The position numbers and the translations under genes are program-made. From Sphingobacteriaceae bacterium (GTDB lineage: Bacteria; Bacteroidota; Bacteroidia; UBA7662), in contig PNNG01000010.1 of the NCBI GenBank assembly GCA_013824115.1, positions 122,461 to 186,460 on the forward strand: DNA of 64,000 nucleotides, read 5' to 3'. The notes below the pieces were generated by a model. It made no database searches. It saw only the letters and a list, made by a program, of their open reading frames with translations, and had not been told where the DNA came from. Each line of letters begins with the position of its first letter. Within the stretch, counting starts at the first letter, position 1. Shown here piece after piece: positions 50,283-63,097 of this stretch.

Positions 50283-51554
50283 TTATACAAACCTTTGAAA
50301 ATCCTTGCTGATACTCTCTACAATTTTCTCAGGCACGCCCATCTCAAGTGCAACTGCCTCCCAAAAATGCGTGCTTGCTTGTACCTCCTCTACGATATCA
50401 AGGTGATTTTTAATGGTGTACTTCTTGGCCATATACTTCAAATCGGCCAGTTGAATATCAACCCTTTTGTTGTTGATAGACAAGGCTCGAGCTGTTTTGG
50501 TGAAATTCACCAGCGGATTTAGGGAATAGGTCAAGTCATACGCAGGTGCCAAGTGCCAGCTATGCTGCTGGCGATTGTACAAAAAGCTGTGGTTTTTAAG
50601 GTGGTCATCGTGGTTGGCGAAAACCACATTGAAGGCCATGCGCCTAAAAAGCTGCTCTATTTCAACATGGGGTACCCTTAAGAAAAGGGCCAAATCGAAT
50701 AGGTTTTCATAACTAGACTTTTGTGTGTCCTTGAAATCCCAGCCGCTAAGGCCTGTTGCAGTAAGGCAATGTACTTTGCCGCCTTCTTGCCGGTCGAACC
50801 GTTTGGTGGCAAAGTGCCGCTGGTCTACCATTTTCGATTCCATCATATGGATGCCTGCTTCTTTTGCTGCCAGGTAGTAGGTGAACTCCACCAATTCACG
50901 GTTGTAACACCACTCATCGCCCAAATTGAGCTTCACCAAATAATGGTCGAAATCATTACTGTGGTGTACATCGCCCGGAAAAATTTGTCCATCCGTTTTA
51001 CGCTCTGAAACCAGAATCTTGGGCCTTGCTCCACCCGCAGAGGTGCCAATTTTGAAGATATTCAGGAGCGATTCGTGGTTCAGCTTTTCTGCCGCCGTTT
51101 GGCTCTTCAGGTCCATCACTTTCTTCACAACGTGCGCCATTTCATCAAGTCGAATGGTGGTAGCAGCGGGTGTTTCCTTGGCTGGCTGGTATTCCAATGC
51201 TCCCATGCCCCTATCGGCAACATAAGCGAGTTGCTCGAGGACTGAAATTTTACCCATATCCTTCTGACTACTTTCCAGCCATGTCTTAAATATCACATTG
51301 CCAAACACATCGGGCAATGAATCGGCGAAAATGGGCGGCAACCCCCTGAAGCTTTCGGAGTTATAGGTTTTGAATAGCTGTACTTCCTTCACTGGCCTGA
51401 TGATGCCCGTCTGTGGAATCAGTTGGGGCAATGGGTTGCTAGCTAAAAAATCAGGATGGTATTGAAAGTAAGACACCAACTTGTTTTCATCCCAACCCAA
51501 CACACCTACTTCTACCCCAAAACAAATGACATGGATAATTTGGTTCTTGGCCAT
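50283..51554 (-). CDS. HipA-family kinase toxin
   Basis: GRGMGALEYQP-like region, GTSAGGARPKILVS, HFATKRFDRQEGGKVHCLTATGLSG, FANHDDHLKNHSFLYN...WHLAPAYDLTYS. Confidence 0.92.
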   Translation of the reverse strand: MAKNQIIHVICFGVEVGVLGWDENKLVSYFQYHPDFLASNPLPQLIPQTGIIRPVKEVQLFKTYNSESFRGLPPIFADSLPDVFGNVIFKTWLESSQKDMGKISVLEQLAYVADRGMGALEYQPAKETPAATTIRLDEMAHVVKKVMDLKSQTAAEKLNHESLLNIFKIGTSAGGARPKILVSERKTDGQIFPGDVHHSNDFDHYLVKLNLGDEWCYNRELVEFTYYLAAKEAGIHMMESKMVDQRHFATKRFDRQEGGKVHCLTATGLSGWDFKDTQKSSYENLFDLALFLRVPHVEIEQLFRRMAFNVVFANHDDHLKNHSFLYNRQQHSWHLAPAYDLTYSLNPLVNFTKTARALSINNKRVDIQLADLKYMAKKYTIKNHLDIVEEVQASTHFWEAVALEMGVPEKIVESISKDFQRFV

Positions 51555-51555
51555 T

Positions 51556-51825
51556 TTAATAGAACGATTTTAGGTTGCTAAAGTCCTCTCCCTTGGCTTG
51601 AATAAAGTCGTACAGCACCTGCATTTCACCAAAATGCTGCAAAACCAACAAAAAGGTTTCGATGGTAAAATTGCCTCCACGTTCCAGATTTTGGATGGTG
51701 ATGCGCGATAGGTTCAGTCGCTTGGCAAGTTCTTCCTGCGTTAATTTCCTATCGGTCCTCATTTGTTTAACGAGTTTCCCCATGGCTTGCTTTACATCAC
51801 TTACGCGAAGGGAAGAAAAACTCAT
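51556..51825 (-). CDS. HipB-like helix-turn-helix antitoxin
   Basis: MRTDRKLTQEELAKRLNLSRITIQNLERGGNFTIETFLLVLQHFG; 1-nt gap to hipA. Confidence 0.9.
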   Translation of the reverse strand: MSFSSLRVSDVKQAMGKLVKQMRTDRKLTQEELAKRLNLSRITIQNLERGGNFTIETFLLVLQHFGEMQVLYDFIQAKGEDFSNLKSFY

Positions 51826-51886
51826 ATGCGCATATTTTAGTATGCAAATATAGATGTTTTACGATACTAAGCATAGTTTACTATGC
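51824..51886 (-). promoter_or_regulatory. Candidate HipB operators
   Basis: Perfect palindromes ATATGCGCATAT (51824-51835) and GCATAGT TT ACTATGC (51871-51886), plus half-site AGTATGC between them. Confidence 0.55.
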
Positions 51887-51998
51887 ATTTTAAAGGATTG
51901 ATACATCCATCAGAAATACAAATTTCGCGTCGAGAACAAGCCTATTTGCGGAGAACTTCCTTCTCTTTTTCGCCTCATTTCCCTATATTCGCAACCCC

Positions 51999-52589
51999 AT
52001 GCGTTTCCGCTTGCTTCTGTTTTTGTTGTTTTTAGGCGCTCAGGCTTGGGCCGGAAATCCCGACACCACTGTAGTGCGTGGTATCGACAGCCTGTGCAAC
52101 GAAAATTACGTGCTTTCGAAAGCAGCGCAATACGGCTTATTTCCAGGCGAAATCAACCGGCCCGAAATTCTCTACGTATACGAGCAATGGCGCCACACCC
52201 CCTACCGTTACGGTGGTCGGGGCGAAAAGGGCATCGACTGCTCGGGTTTTGTGAACGTGATTTTGCGCGAGGTGTACAACCAGCAAATGCCCGGTGGTTC
52301 GGCCAGCATGTACAACAAGGTGCAGCGCATCAAAAAAGAAGAGTTGCAAGAGGGCGATTTGGTGTTCTTCCGCATTTATCGTGGTCGCATTTCGCATGTG
52401 GGCATGTATTTGTCGAACAACAAATTTGTACATGCCACTACACGCGGCGGCATCATGATCAGCGACCTCAACGAGCCCTACTATCGCCGCTACTGGGCCG
52501 GTGCGGGCCGCATGCCTACTGGCTACGACTTGCCGGCGGCACCTTCCGACAGCACCATCGCCGAAACCAGCGGAACTGAAGGCGAATAA
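51999..52589 (+). CDS. C40-family (NlpC/P60) peptidase
   Basis: YRYGGRGEKGIDCSGFVNVILREVY; EGDLVFFRIYRGRISHVGMYLSNNKFVHATTRGG. Confidence 0.93.
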   Translation: MRFRLLLFLLFLGAQAWAGNPDTTVVRGIDSLCNENYVLSKAAQYGLFPGEINRPEILYVYEQWRHTPYRYGGRGEKGIDCSGFVNVILREVYNQQMPGGSASMYNKVQRIKKEELQEGDLVFFRIYRGRISHVGMYLSNNKFVHATTRGGIMISDLNEPYYRRYWAGAGRMPTGYDLPAAPSDSTIAETSGTEGE

Positions 52590-53786
52590 TCAGCGCTCAC
52601 ATACCACGCACACTGCCTCTCCCTGCTGGTTTTTGGTAAAAAACAAGCGTGCGTCTTCGCCCATGGGCAGTTTCAAGGCTTTGCGAATGGCCTCGGTTTC
52701 GAGGAAAAAATCGCGCTTGCTCACATGAGCCTTCTGAATGCCATTTTCCTTCAGCCAAATCATAAGTTGTTTGGGCTTGTAAGGCAAAACAGCACGAATA
52801 CGGAATTGTCGGCCTGGAAAATCCGTCACCGCCTCCTTGCCCACATAAAAATCTGCGGCACCGATGGCCGATAACGCATGTTGAGCAGCCAAATGTCGGC
52901 CTAATCGCAGCTTGATGATGCCAGCATGTGGCTCGAAGAGGTAGTCGCCAGGCGCTATTTGGGCAGGCTTCAAAACGGGCTGGATATCGGTTTTTGCGGC
53001 TGACGTGCGAAGGCTGCGACCATCCGGCAATAACTGAAAGGCCTCCAATGCAATTGCATCTTCCGCATTCAAAGGTTGCAGTTCAAACAACAGCTCCTTT
53101 AACTCATCGCCCAGGCAAAGGGCATATACCGACCGGCAATGCGGCGTCAATTGGTTCAAGCAGGCTGTCAAATCCAACATGGGTGAAGTTTTAAGCCAAA
53201 CCTTGTCGAATTTTTGGACAAGTTGGGGCAACAGGGTGAGCACATCGGGCCTAGAGTCGTTGAAATCGTATACGCGGCGACCCGCAGGACGGCGATCGGG
53301 ATCGAGGTAGGCCACCCCACCTCCTTCCAATAGCGGTAATGCTTCTTCTGCCGTGCCTACCCAGATGCGGTGCGGGCGCTCGGCAAAATTGGCCGACAAA
53401 TAAGCTGCATGCAAGGGGTCGGCTTCCACCAATTGTAGTCTGCTCGCCCTCTCACCCACAAACCAGGCATCAACTCCTGCACCAGCAGTAAGGTCGGTGA
53501 ACGACTGTCCATCTACTTGAAGCAGCTTTGCCTTGAAACGAGCTACTGCTTCTGCGGTACACTGTTCGTAGCTCTTGGTACTAAAAAGCCAGTGGCGCGC
53601 TGCCAGACTGGGTGTTTTTTCGGCGGCTTTTTCGGCTAGATGCAACTGCTCCAATACCCGGGCGGCATCGCTTCCAAAAGCCTTGCGGGCAGCATTCAGT
53701 AGCTGAGATGCGGGTTTTCCGGCATTCTCCTCCCTGAAAGCACGCATTTTTGTACCCAGCAGCACCGATAGCCTAAAATCATCCAT
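52590..53786 (-). CDS. Class I SAM-dependent methyltransferase with THUMP-like C-terminal domain
   Basis: FTDLTAGAGVDAWFVGERASRLQLVEADPLHAAYL; VAYLDPDRRPAGRRVYDF. Confidence 0.8.
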   Translation of the reverse strand: MDDFRLSVLLGTKMRAFREENAGKPASQLLNAARKAFGSDAARVLEQLHLAEKAAEKTPSLAARHWLFSTKSYEQCTAEAVARFKAKLLQVDGQSFTDLTAGAGVDAWFVGERASRLQLVEADPLHAAYLSANFAERPHRIWVGTAEEALPLLEGGGVAYLDPDRRPAGRRVYDFNDSRPDVLTLLPQLVQKFDKVWLKTSPMLDLTACLNQLTPHCRSVYALCLGDELKELLFELQPLNAEDAIALEAFQLLPDGRSLRTSAAKTDIQPVLKPAQIAPGDYLFEPHAGIIKLRLGRHLAAQHALSAIGAADFYVGKEAVTDFPGRQFRIRAVLPYKPKQLMIWLKENGIQKAHVSKRDFFLETEAIRKALKLPMGEDARLFFTKNQQGEAVCVVCER

Positions 53787-53821
53787 GAATACTTAACAAA
53801 AATTTTCTCGTTATTTGTAGG

Positions 53822-54007
53822 ATGCGATTCGCCCAAAAACGATTTTTGTGCTTCGCTTTACTTTGTTTCCTCTTGGCAGGGGCTTGTAAAAGTCCCACGG
53901 CCTGTCCGGCTTTCGAACAACAAACCGAAAACCGGAAGCCGCGAAAAGCCAAAAAGAAGAAACATTTGTATGCGAAAGATCGCGACCTATTTGGAAATAA
54001 ACGCTAA
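53822..54007 (+). CDS. Small lipoprotein with CPAF motif
   Basis: MRFAQKRFLCFALLCFLLAGACKSPTACPAFEQQTENRKPRKAKKKKHLYAKDRDLFGNKR. Confidence 0.6.
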   Translation: MRFAQKRFLCFALLCFLLAGACKSPTACPAFEQQTENRKPRKAKKKKHLYAKDRDLFGNKR

Positions 54008-54011
54008 GGAT

Positions 54012-54128
54012 ATGAAAAAGCTGATGATTATCGCAGTAGTATTGGCCGGTTTGGCATTGAGCTCATGCAACCGCAATGCTTGCCCTGCTTTCAGTGCGGC
54101 TCCCGCCCCTGCTGGCCACAACGCCTGA
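54012..54128 (+). CDS. Very small (38 aa) lipoprotein with CPAF motif, not in ORF track
   Basis: MKKLMIIAVVLAGLALSSCNRNACPAFSAAPAPAGHNA*, lipobox plus shared ACPAF. Confidence 0.6.
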   Translation: MKKLMIIAVVLAGLALSSCNRNACPAFSAAPAPAGHNA

Positions 54129-54131
54129 GTG

Positions 54132-54464
54132 ATGGGCTGGATAGCCCTCAACAACGATGCCCAGCTCGATGAGCTGCTGGCAGCTTCATATCAACACCCC
54201 ATCCTTTTTTTCAAACACAGTACCCGCTGCAGCATCAGCGCAGCAGCCGAAGGTCGACTCCTCAGAGCGGAAGCCCAGTTGGAATCGAAATTTACTTTGG
54301 TATACCTCGATTTGCTGCGCTTCCGAAGCCTCAGCAATCGCTTGGCTGATGTGCTGCAGGTGGAACACGCTTCACCCCAGGTTTTGCTGGTTCAAAACGG
54401 CAAATGCACCTACTATGAAAGCCACTTTGGCATTCAGGCCAGCGAATTGATGCAACTCGCCTAG
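54132..54464 (+). CDS. ytxJ: YtxJ-like bacillithiol-system thioredoxin-like protein
   Basis: PILFFKHSTRCSISAAAEGRLL; YLDLLRFRSLSNRLADVLQVEHASPQVLLVQNGKCTYYESHFGI. Confidence 0.85.
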   Translation: MGWIALNNDAQLDELLAASYQHPILFFKHSTRCSISAAAEGRLLRAEAQLESKFTLVYLDLLRFRSLSNRLADVLQVEHASPQVLLVQNGKCTYYESHFGIQASELMQLA

Positions 54465-54469
54465 CAAAC

Positions 54470-54493
54470 ACCGGCCCCCGAGCCGGTTTTTTT
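54470..54493 (+). terminator. Intrinsic terminator between ytxJ and adk
   Basis: ACCGGC CCCCGA GCCGGTTTTTTT. Confidence 0.8.
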
Positions 54494-54495
54494 GT

Positions 54496-54503
54496 TACCT
54501 TTG
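54496..54503 (+). promoter_or_regulatory. Bacteroidota-type -7 box upstream of adk
   Basis: TACCTTTG, 19 nt before the ATG at 54522. Confidence 0.6.
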
Positions 54504-54521
54504 CACTTTAATTCTTTACGC

Positions 54522-55091
54522 ATGCTAAACCTCGTTCTTTTTGGTCCTCCCGGCGCTGGCAAAGGCACCCAATCTGCAAAACTTATCGAAAAATACGGCC
54601 TGGTGCACCTTTCTACAGGTGACCTCCTCCGTTCGGAAATTGCAGCAGGTACCGCGCTCGGACTCGAAGCCAAAAAGTTGATGGACCAAGGCATGCTCGT
54701 TCCCGATGCCGTAGTGATTGGCATGATCGACAGCAAGTTGAACGCCAACAAAAATGCAGGTGGCTTTATTTTCGATGGCTTTCCCCGCACCATTGCCCAG
54801 GCCGAAGCGCTCGACCAATTATTAGCTGGCCACAACGAGGGCATTCAATGCATGCTTTCGCTGCGCGTAACCGAAGAAGAGCTTACCCGCCGCTTGTTGC
54901 TGCGTGGCAAAGATTCGGGCCGTGCCGACGATCAGGACGAAAGCATTATCCGCAAACGCATCCAAGAATACGAAAACAAAACCGCCCAAGTGGCTGGCTA
55001 CTATGCCGCCCAGGGCAAACTCCGCGAAATTGAAGGCATAGGCGAAATTGAAGTGATTTTCAACGCCCTTTGTGCCGAAATTGAAGCATAA
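54522..55091 (+). CDS. adk: Adenylate kinase
   Basis: [51 protein letters not shown]. Confidence 0.97.
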   Translation: MLNLVLFGPPGAGKGTQSAKLIEKYGLVHLSTGDLLRSEIAAGTALGLEAKKLMDQGMLVPDAVVIGMIDSKLNANKNAGGFIFDGFPRTIAQAEALDQLLAGHNEGIQCMLSLRVTEEELTRRLLLRGKDSGRADDQDESIIRKRIQEYENKTAQVAGYYAAQGKLREIEGIGEIEVIFNALCAEIEA

Positions 55092-55102
55092 ACAACCCCA
55101 TT

Positions 55103-56098
55103 TTGGCCGAAAGTAATTTTGTTGACTATGTAAAAATCTGCTGTCGCTCTGGTGCGGGCGGAGCAGGTTCGATGCACTTTCATCGCGACAAACACACGGC
55201 CAAGGGTGGTCCCGATGGGGGCGATGGCGGCCGCGGTGGTCACATCATCCTGCGTGGCAATGCCCAACTGTGGACGCTGCTGCACCTCAAATTCCGCAAG
55301 CACGTGATTGCAGCGGCCGGCATTGCTGGTAGCAGCGGCCTCAAAAGTGGCGCGAACGGACCCGACGAATATTTGGAAGTCCCTATTGGCACCGTGGCCC
55401 GCGATGCCGAAACCGGTGAACAGATTTGCGAAATCACCGAAGACGGGCAGGAAATTGTTTTGTTGCCGGGCGGTCGCGGTGGACAAGGCAACCACCATTA
55501 CAAAAGCCCCACCAACCAAACCCCGCGTTATGCCCAGCCCGGCGAGCCCGGACAAGAAGTGTGGAACATCTTAGAGCTCAAATTGCTGGCCGATGTGGGC
55601 CTCGTAGGTTTCCCCAACGCTGGCAAAAGCACCTTGCTGGCCAGCATCACCGCTGCCAAACCCGAAATTGCTGATTATCCCTTTACCACATTGGTTCCCA
55701 ATTTAGGCATTGTGCCTTACCGCGATTTCCGATCGTTTGTAATGGCCGACATTCCGGGTATCATTGAAGGAGCGCATGAAGGAAAAGGTTTGGGTCACCG
55801 TTTTTTGCGCCACATCGAACGCAACAGCTTGTTGTTGTTTATGGTTCCGGCCGATGCGCGTGATTTGCGGGCTGAGTACAAAATCCTGGAAAACGAGCTG
55901 GCCCAATACAATCCCGAATTGATGCACAAAAAGCGGGTTTTGGCCATTACCAAAAGCGATTTGCTCGACGAAGAGCTCATGGCCGAACTGCGTTTGGAAT
56001 TCCCCGCCGATGTGCCTGCCATTTTCATCAGCAGCGTTACCAATTACAACCTACAGCAGTTGAAAGATTTGCTGTGGATGGAATTGAATAGGGATTAG
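55103..56098 (+). CDS. obgE: GTPase Obg
   Basis: [60 protein letters not shown]; likely TTG start. Confidence 0.97.
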   Translation: MAESNFVDYVKICCRSGAGGAGSMHFHRDKHTAKGGPDGGDGGRGGHIILRGNAQLWTLLHLKFRKHVIAAAGIAGSSGLKSGANGPDEYLEVPIGTVARDAETGEQICEITEDGQEIVLLPGGRGGQGNHHYKSPTNQTPRYAQPGEPGQEVWNILELKLLADVGLVGFPNAGKSTLLASITAAKPEIADYPFTTLVPNLGIVPYRDFRSFVMADIPGIIEGAHEGKGLGHRFLRHIERNSLLLFMVPADARDLRAEYKILENELAQYNPELMHKKRVLAITKSDLLDEELMAELRLEFPADVPAIFISSVTNYNLQQLKDLLWMELNRD

Positions 56099-56220
56099 CA
56101 AATTCGTAGTTACACGTTAGGCGAAATGAGCAATCAATCATTCGTTCGCGCTAAGCCATTCTCAATACATTCATTTTGCTTGCGTCTTGCATGGGAATCG
56201 TTGTTCCATTGGGCCGGCAT

Positions 56221-56571
56221 TTCGTTGGTGCGACCCCCTCGGGGTCGATTTGATTTTCGGTATCATTTCATCTACCCACATGGCACCCCCTCGGGGTGCT
56301 TTGCGATGATTCAAACCACATAATCAGGTTCAAACAGAAAGATTACAGCGTCATGGTAGCTTAAAATGACCCCGAGGGGGTCAAATGTAGGTAGTAATTC
56401 AACATACCAACCCATCTCGACCCCGAGGGGGTCGCACCACGACGAATCAATGATTCGACCGCCATCATGCCTTATGCAACCCTAAAATTAATGACATTGC
56501 CCGAGGGGTTCATAAATGGGTAGCATTTTCATTTCACCAACCATTTCGACCCCGAGGGGGTCGCACCACGA
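56221..56571. repeat. Cluster of REP-like palindromes forming three composite two-hairpin units
   Basis: 17-bp hairpins at 56231-56247, 56283-56299, 56367-56383, 56418-56434, 56547-56563 and a degenerate one at ~56495-56511; core RCCCC CTC/GAG GGGGY. Confidence 0.92.
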
Positions 56572-56648
56572 AATCACCTTTCCACCAATATTTCATTTGA
56601 GCAAATCCCAATTGCAATTAGTGAGATTGCCTCAATCCTGAATTATTA

Positions 56649-57122
56649 TTACTTGTAGTCGGCTAAAATCCATTCAAACAAAAATTCATCCTTATACTCA
56701 ATTTGAAACTCCCGCAACAAGGCTTTATACTCATCCCGAAAGTTCTGTTTCCGATGATGAGCCTTTTGGTTTCTAATGTATTCAATCACCCTATCTACAT
56801 CGTTCTGACTGTATGAAAAGGATCCAAAACCCTCCTGCCATTGAAATTTGAATGGCGTAAAATGACTATCGTTGATAAATTGGTCAGATGACTTCTTTAT
56901 TTCGCGCACCAAATCAGACAAACAGCAACTTGGTCGCATGCCAATCAGTATGTGGATGTGGTCAGGCATACCATTTATAGCAAGCAACTTTTGCTCTTTA
57001 TTGCTAATTATCCCTGAAATGTACTTGTATAATTGGTCTTCCCACTGAGGTTGAATAAGAGCCGCGCGGGCCTTCACGGCAAAAACTACCTGAATGTGAA
57101 TTTTGGAAAAATTCCCCGGCAT
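56649..57122 (-). mobile_element. REP-associated tyrosine transposase (RAYT; Y1/TnpA_IS200-like)
   Basis: IQVVFAVKAR; HUH motif GMPDHIHILIGM; catalytic-Tyr-type VIEYIRNQKAHHRKQNF. Confidence 0.92.
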
Positions 57123-57290
57123 AATCGTGTTTACTTAAGTTACCTTAAATATAACAAACGACTATTCGAAATGCAATGGATTCACCCATCCATAAAGCTT
57201 ACAATTATCCCATGTTTCAGCCCTATCTCGCAATACGAATGCAAAAACAAAAAGTTTCGCCAGCTAAACGGCATAATCACACGAATGTCC

Positions 57291-58481
57291 TTATGCACCC
57301 AATTCATTCACCGCGAGCCAGGCCATCAGGCCACAACCGGTTTCGAGGGCGGTTTCGTCGATATCGAAGGTGGGGGTGTGCACGGCAGAGGTAATGCCGC
57401 GGGCTTCGTTCCGAGTGCCCAGTCGGTAAAAACAGGCATCGGTTACCTGGCTGTAATAGGCAAAATCCTCGGCGGCCATCCACAAATCAAGCTCCACCAC
57501 ATTTTCGGCACCCATGTAGGCTTCGGCAGCCCCTCTTGCCCTTTCGGTGAGTTTCGGTTCGTTCACCAAGAAAGGATAGCCTACGTTGATACTAAAATCG
57601 CAGCTCGCACCCATCGACTGGGCCATTTCTTCGGCTATTTTTTTCATGCGGATGTGCGCTTCTTTCCGCCATTTTTCATCCATGGTACGGAAGGTGCCCA
57701 GTACCACTACCTCGTTGGGAATGATGTTAAATGCGCCATTGGCGGTGATTTTACCAAACGACAAAACCGAGGGTGTGGTGGGATTGCAATACCTGCTCAC
57801 AATCTGCTGCAGGGCCACCAAAATTTGCGCGGTTACCATCACCGTGTCTGTATTCAGATGCGGCATGGCAGCATGTCCGCCTTTGCCACGCACTGTCATG
57901 GTGATTTCGTCGGCAGAGGCCATGTACATGCCGCTTCTAAAACCCACCTTTCCTGCGGGCAATAGCGGCATTACGTGTTGACCAATGATGCTGGCAGCTT
58001 TTGGATTTTCGAGTACACCCGCTTTGATCATCAATGAAGCTCCACCAGGCAAACGCTCTTCGGCAGGTTGAAAAACCAATTTGATACTTCCCTCAAACTG
58101 ATCGCGCACCGATTGCAAAATGGCCGCCGCTCCTAGCAAACTGGCTGTGTGGGCATCGTGACCACAGGCATGCATGGTGCCTGGTTTGGTTGATTTGTAG
58201 GGAACGTCGTTGGCCTCCACAATGGGCAAGGCGTCCATATCGGCACGCAGGGCAACTACTTTTTTATGTGGATTTTTACCTTCAATGATACCCACTACAC
58301 CGTGACCGGCCACATCGGCTTCGAAGCGAATGTTCATTGCCTTCAACTGCGACTGCACATAGGCCGCCGTTTCGGCTTCTTCAAACGATAATTCGGGATG
58401 CATATGCAAATGCCGACGGTGAGCAATCACCTGTGGTACCTGCTGGGCAGCCTGCTTACGGATCTCGTCTATCAGCTTCAT
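57291..58481 (-). CDS. M20-family amidohydrolase (aminoacylase-like)
   Basis: AHRRHLHMHPELSFEE; ALRADMDALPI; MHACGHDAHTASLLGAA; GKGGHAAMPHLNTD. Confidence 0.95.
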   Translation of the reverse strand: MKLIDEIRKQAAQQVPQVIAHRRHLHMHPELSFEEAETAAYVQSQLKAMNIRFEADVAGHGVVGIIEGKNPHKKVVALRADMDALPIVEANDVPYKSTKPGTMHACGHDAHTASLLGAAAILQSVRDQFEGSIKLVFQPAEERLPGGASLMIKAGVLENPKAASIIGQHVMPLLPAGKVGFRSGMYMASADEITMTVRGKGGHAAMPHLNTDTVMVTAQILVALQQIVSRYCNPTTPSVLSFGKITANGAFNIIPNEVVVLGTFRTMDEKWRKEAHIRMKKIAEEMAQSMGASCDFSINVGYPFLVNEPKLTERARGAAEAYMGAENVVELDLWMAAEDFAYYSQVTDACFYRLGTRNEARGITSAVHTPTFDIDETALETGCGLMAWLAVNELGA

Positions 58482-58902
58482 CGTCTAACGGTTCTACGGG
58501 TTCTTTGGGCGCTAAAACAGGGTTTTCGAGCACTTCATCGGGCACTATAAAACTCACCGGATACAGTGGTTTGAGCTCGCGCAGCAACTCTTGGGCTGCG
58601 GCGCGCGAACGAAAATCGCCCACGCGCACCCTGAAAGTAGGCTGCTTGTAAATGAGGTAAGCCGCATACTCGGGGTACTTTTCTAATACCTCGGTACGTA
58701 TTTGGATGGCCTGTGCGCGGTTATTGCCGCTATACACTTGCACCCGAAATCCAGAAACAGTAGCTGGTTTTGGGTGGACGCGCTGCTCTGAACGGACTGA
58801 ATCTCGCTTCGCGCCGCTGCTGTCGCCACCCGACGCAGGCTGCTGAGCCATAACCGACAATGCCAGTAACCAACCCAAAATCATCATCAAAAGCTGCTTC
58901 AT
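58456..58902 (-). CDS. SPOR-domain-like secreted protein
   Basis: Signal peptide; GFRVQVYSGNNRAQAIQIRTEVLEKYPEYAAYLIYKQPTFRVRVGDFRSRAAAQELLREL. Confidence 0.85.
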   Translation of the reverse strand: MKQLLMMILGWLLALSVMAQQPASGGDSSGAKRDSVRSEQRVHPKPATVSGFRVQVYSGNNRAQAIQIRTEVLEKYPEYAAYLIYKQPTFRVRVGDFRSRAAAQELLRELKPLYPVSFIVPDEVLENPVLAPKEPVEPLDDEADRRDP

Positions 58903-59548
58903 TCGTTAATCATTTTAACGCCCGAGGAGGTGCCAATGCGGTCGGCACCCGCCACCAACAAGGCCAGGGCAAAGGCCCGGTCGCGTATACCCCCCGAGGC
59001 TTTGATGTGCACTTGTTCGGGCAATATACGACGCATCCGCTCCACCACCTCAATATTCGCGCCTTCTTTGCCAAAACCGGTACTTGTTTTCACATAATCA
59101 ACACCCGACTCGGCACATAACTCACACAAAGCGGTGAGGTGGTGCTCATCGAGGTAACCTGTTTCAATGATCACCTTGATACGCGCCTGGTGTGCATGGG
59201 TGACGGCGGTAATGGCACTTATTTCATCGGCCACCAATTTGCGGTCGCCCGAAAACCAAGCCGCCAAATTCACCACCAGGTCGATTTCCTTGGCACCCGA
59301 ACGCAAGGCGGTTTCGGCCTCGTGCTTTTTCACCAAAGGAGGATGATATCCAAATGGGAAACCTATCACCGTGCAAGGCTGCACCTGGCTGCCCGCGAGG
59401 GCTTCGGCCATATCGCGCACAAAATAGCTGGGGGCACAAACCGCGGCAAATTCATAAGTCATAGCCTCTTCACACAAACGCAAAACGTCGGAACGCTGCA
59501 TCTGCATCGAAAGCATGGTGTGGTCGATTCGCCGGGCCAGTACGTCCA

Positions 59549-59549
<1 letters not shown>
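58899..59549 (-). CDS. deoC: Deoxyribose-phosphate aldolase
   Basis: IDHTMLSMQMQRSDVLRLCEEAMTYEFAAVCAPSYF; VIETGYLDEHHLTALCELCAESGVDYVKTSTGFG; IKASGGIRD; ATG overlaps secA stop (TAATG). Confidence 0.95.
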
Positions 59550-62875
<3,326 letters not shown>

Positions 62876-63097
62876 GGAGTGCTGGGTATAATATCTATGC
62901 TTAAACCTGCCAAAGTTAGCAAAATAGGCGGCAGCATTGGAAAAAAGGCTGCTGCTTTTGTTAACCGGCACCGGGCGTAGTCAAGAATGAAGCCAAAAGT
63001 TGATGCGGACTATTTGGCTAGCATTTGCCAAGCGGGCGTGACAGATTGGCCGAATCTTTTAACATCAACTTAATGTTGCAGTGTTTAGATTTGTTTT

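Noticed and set aside
56231-56563. Palindromes as transcription terminators of obgE
   Set aside because: Six copies in both orientations, no consistent T-tract, and conserved foot tags next to a RAYT fit REP elements better
57033-57965. 310-aa ORF spanning the RAYT 5' end and antisense to the M20 amidohydrolase
   Set aside because: Mostly antisense to an unambiguous peptidase; no domain recognised
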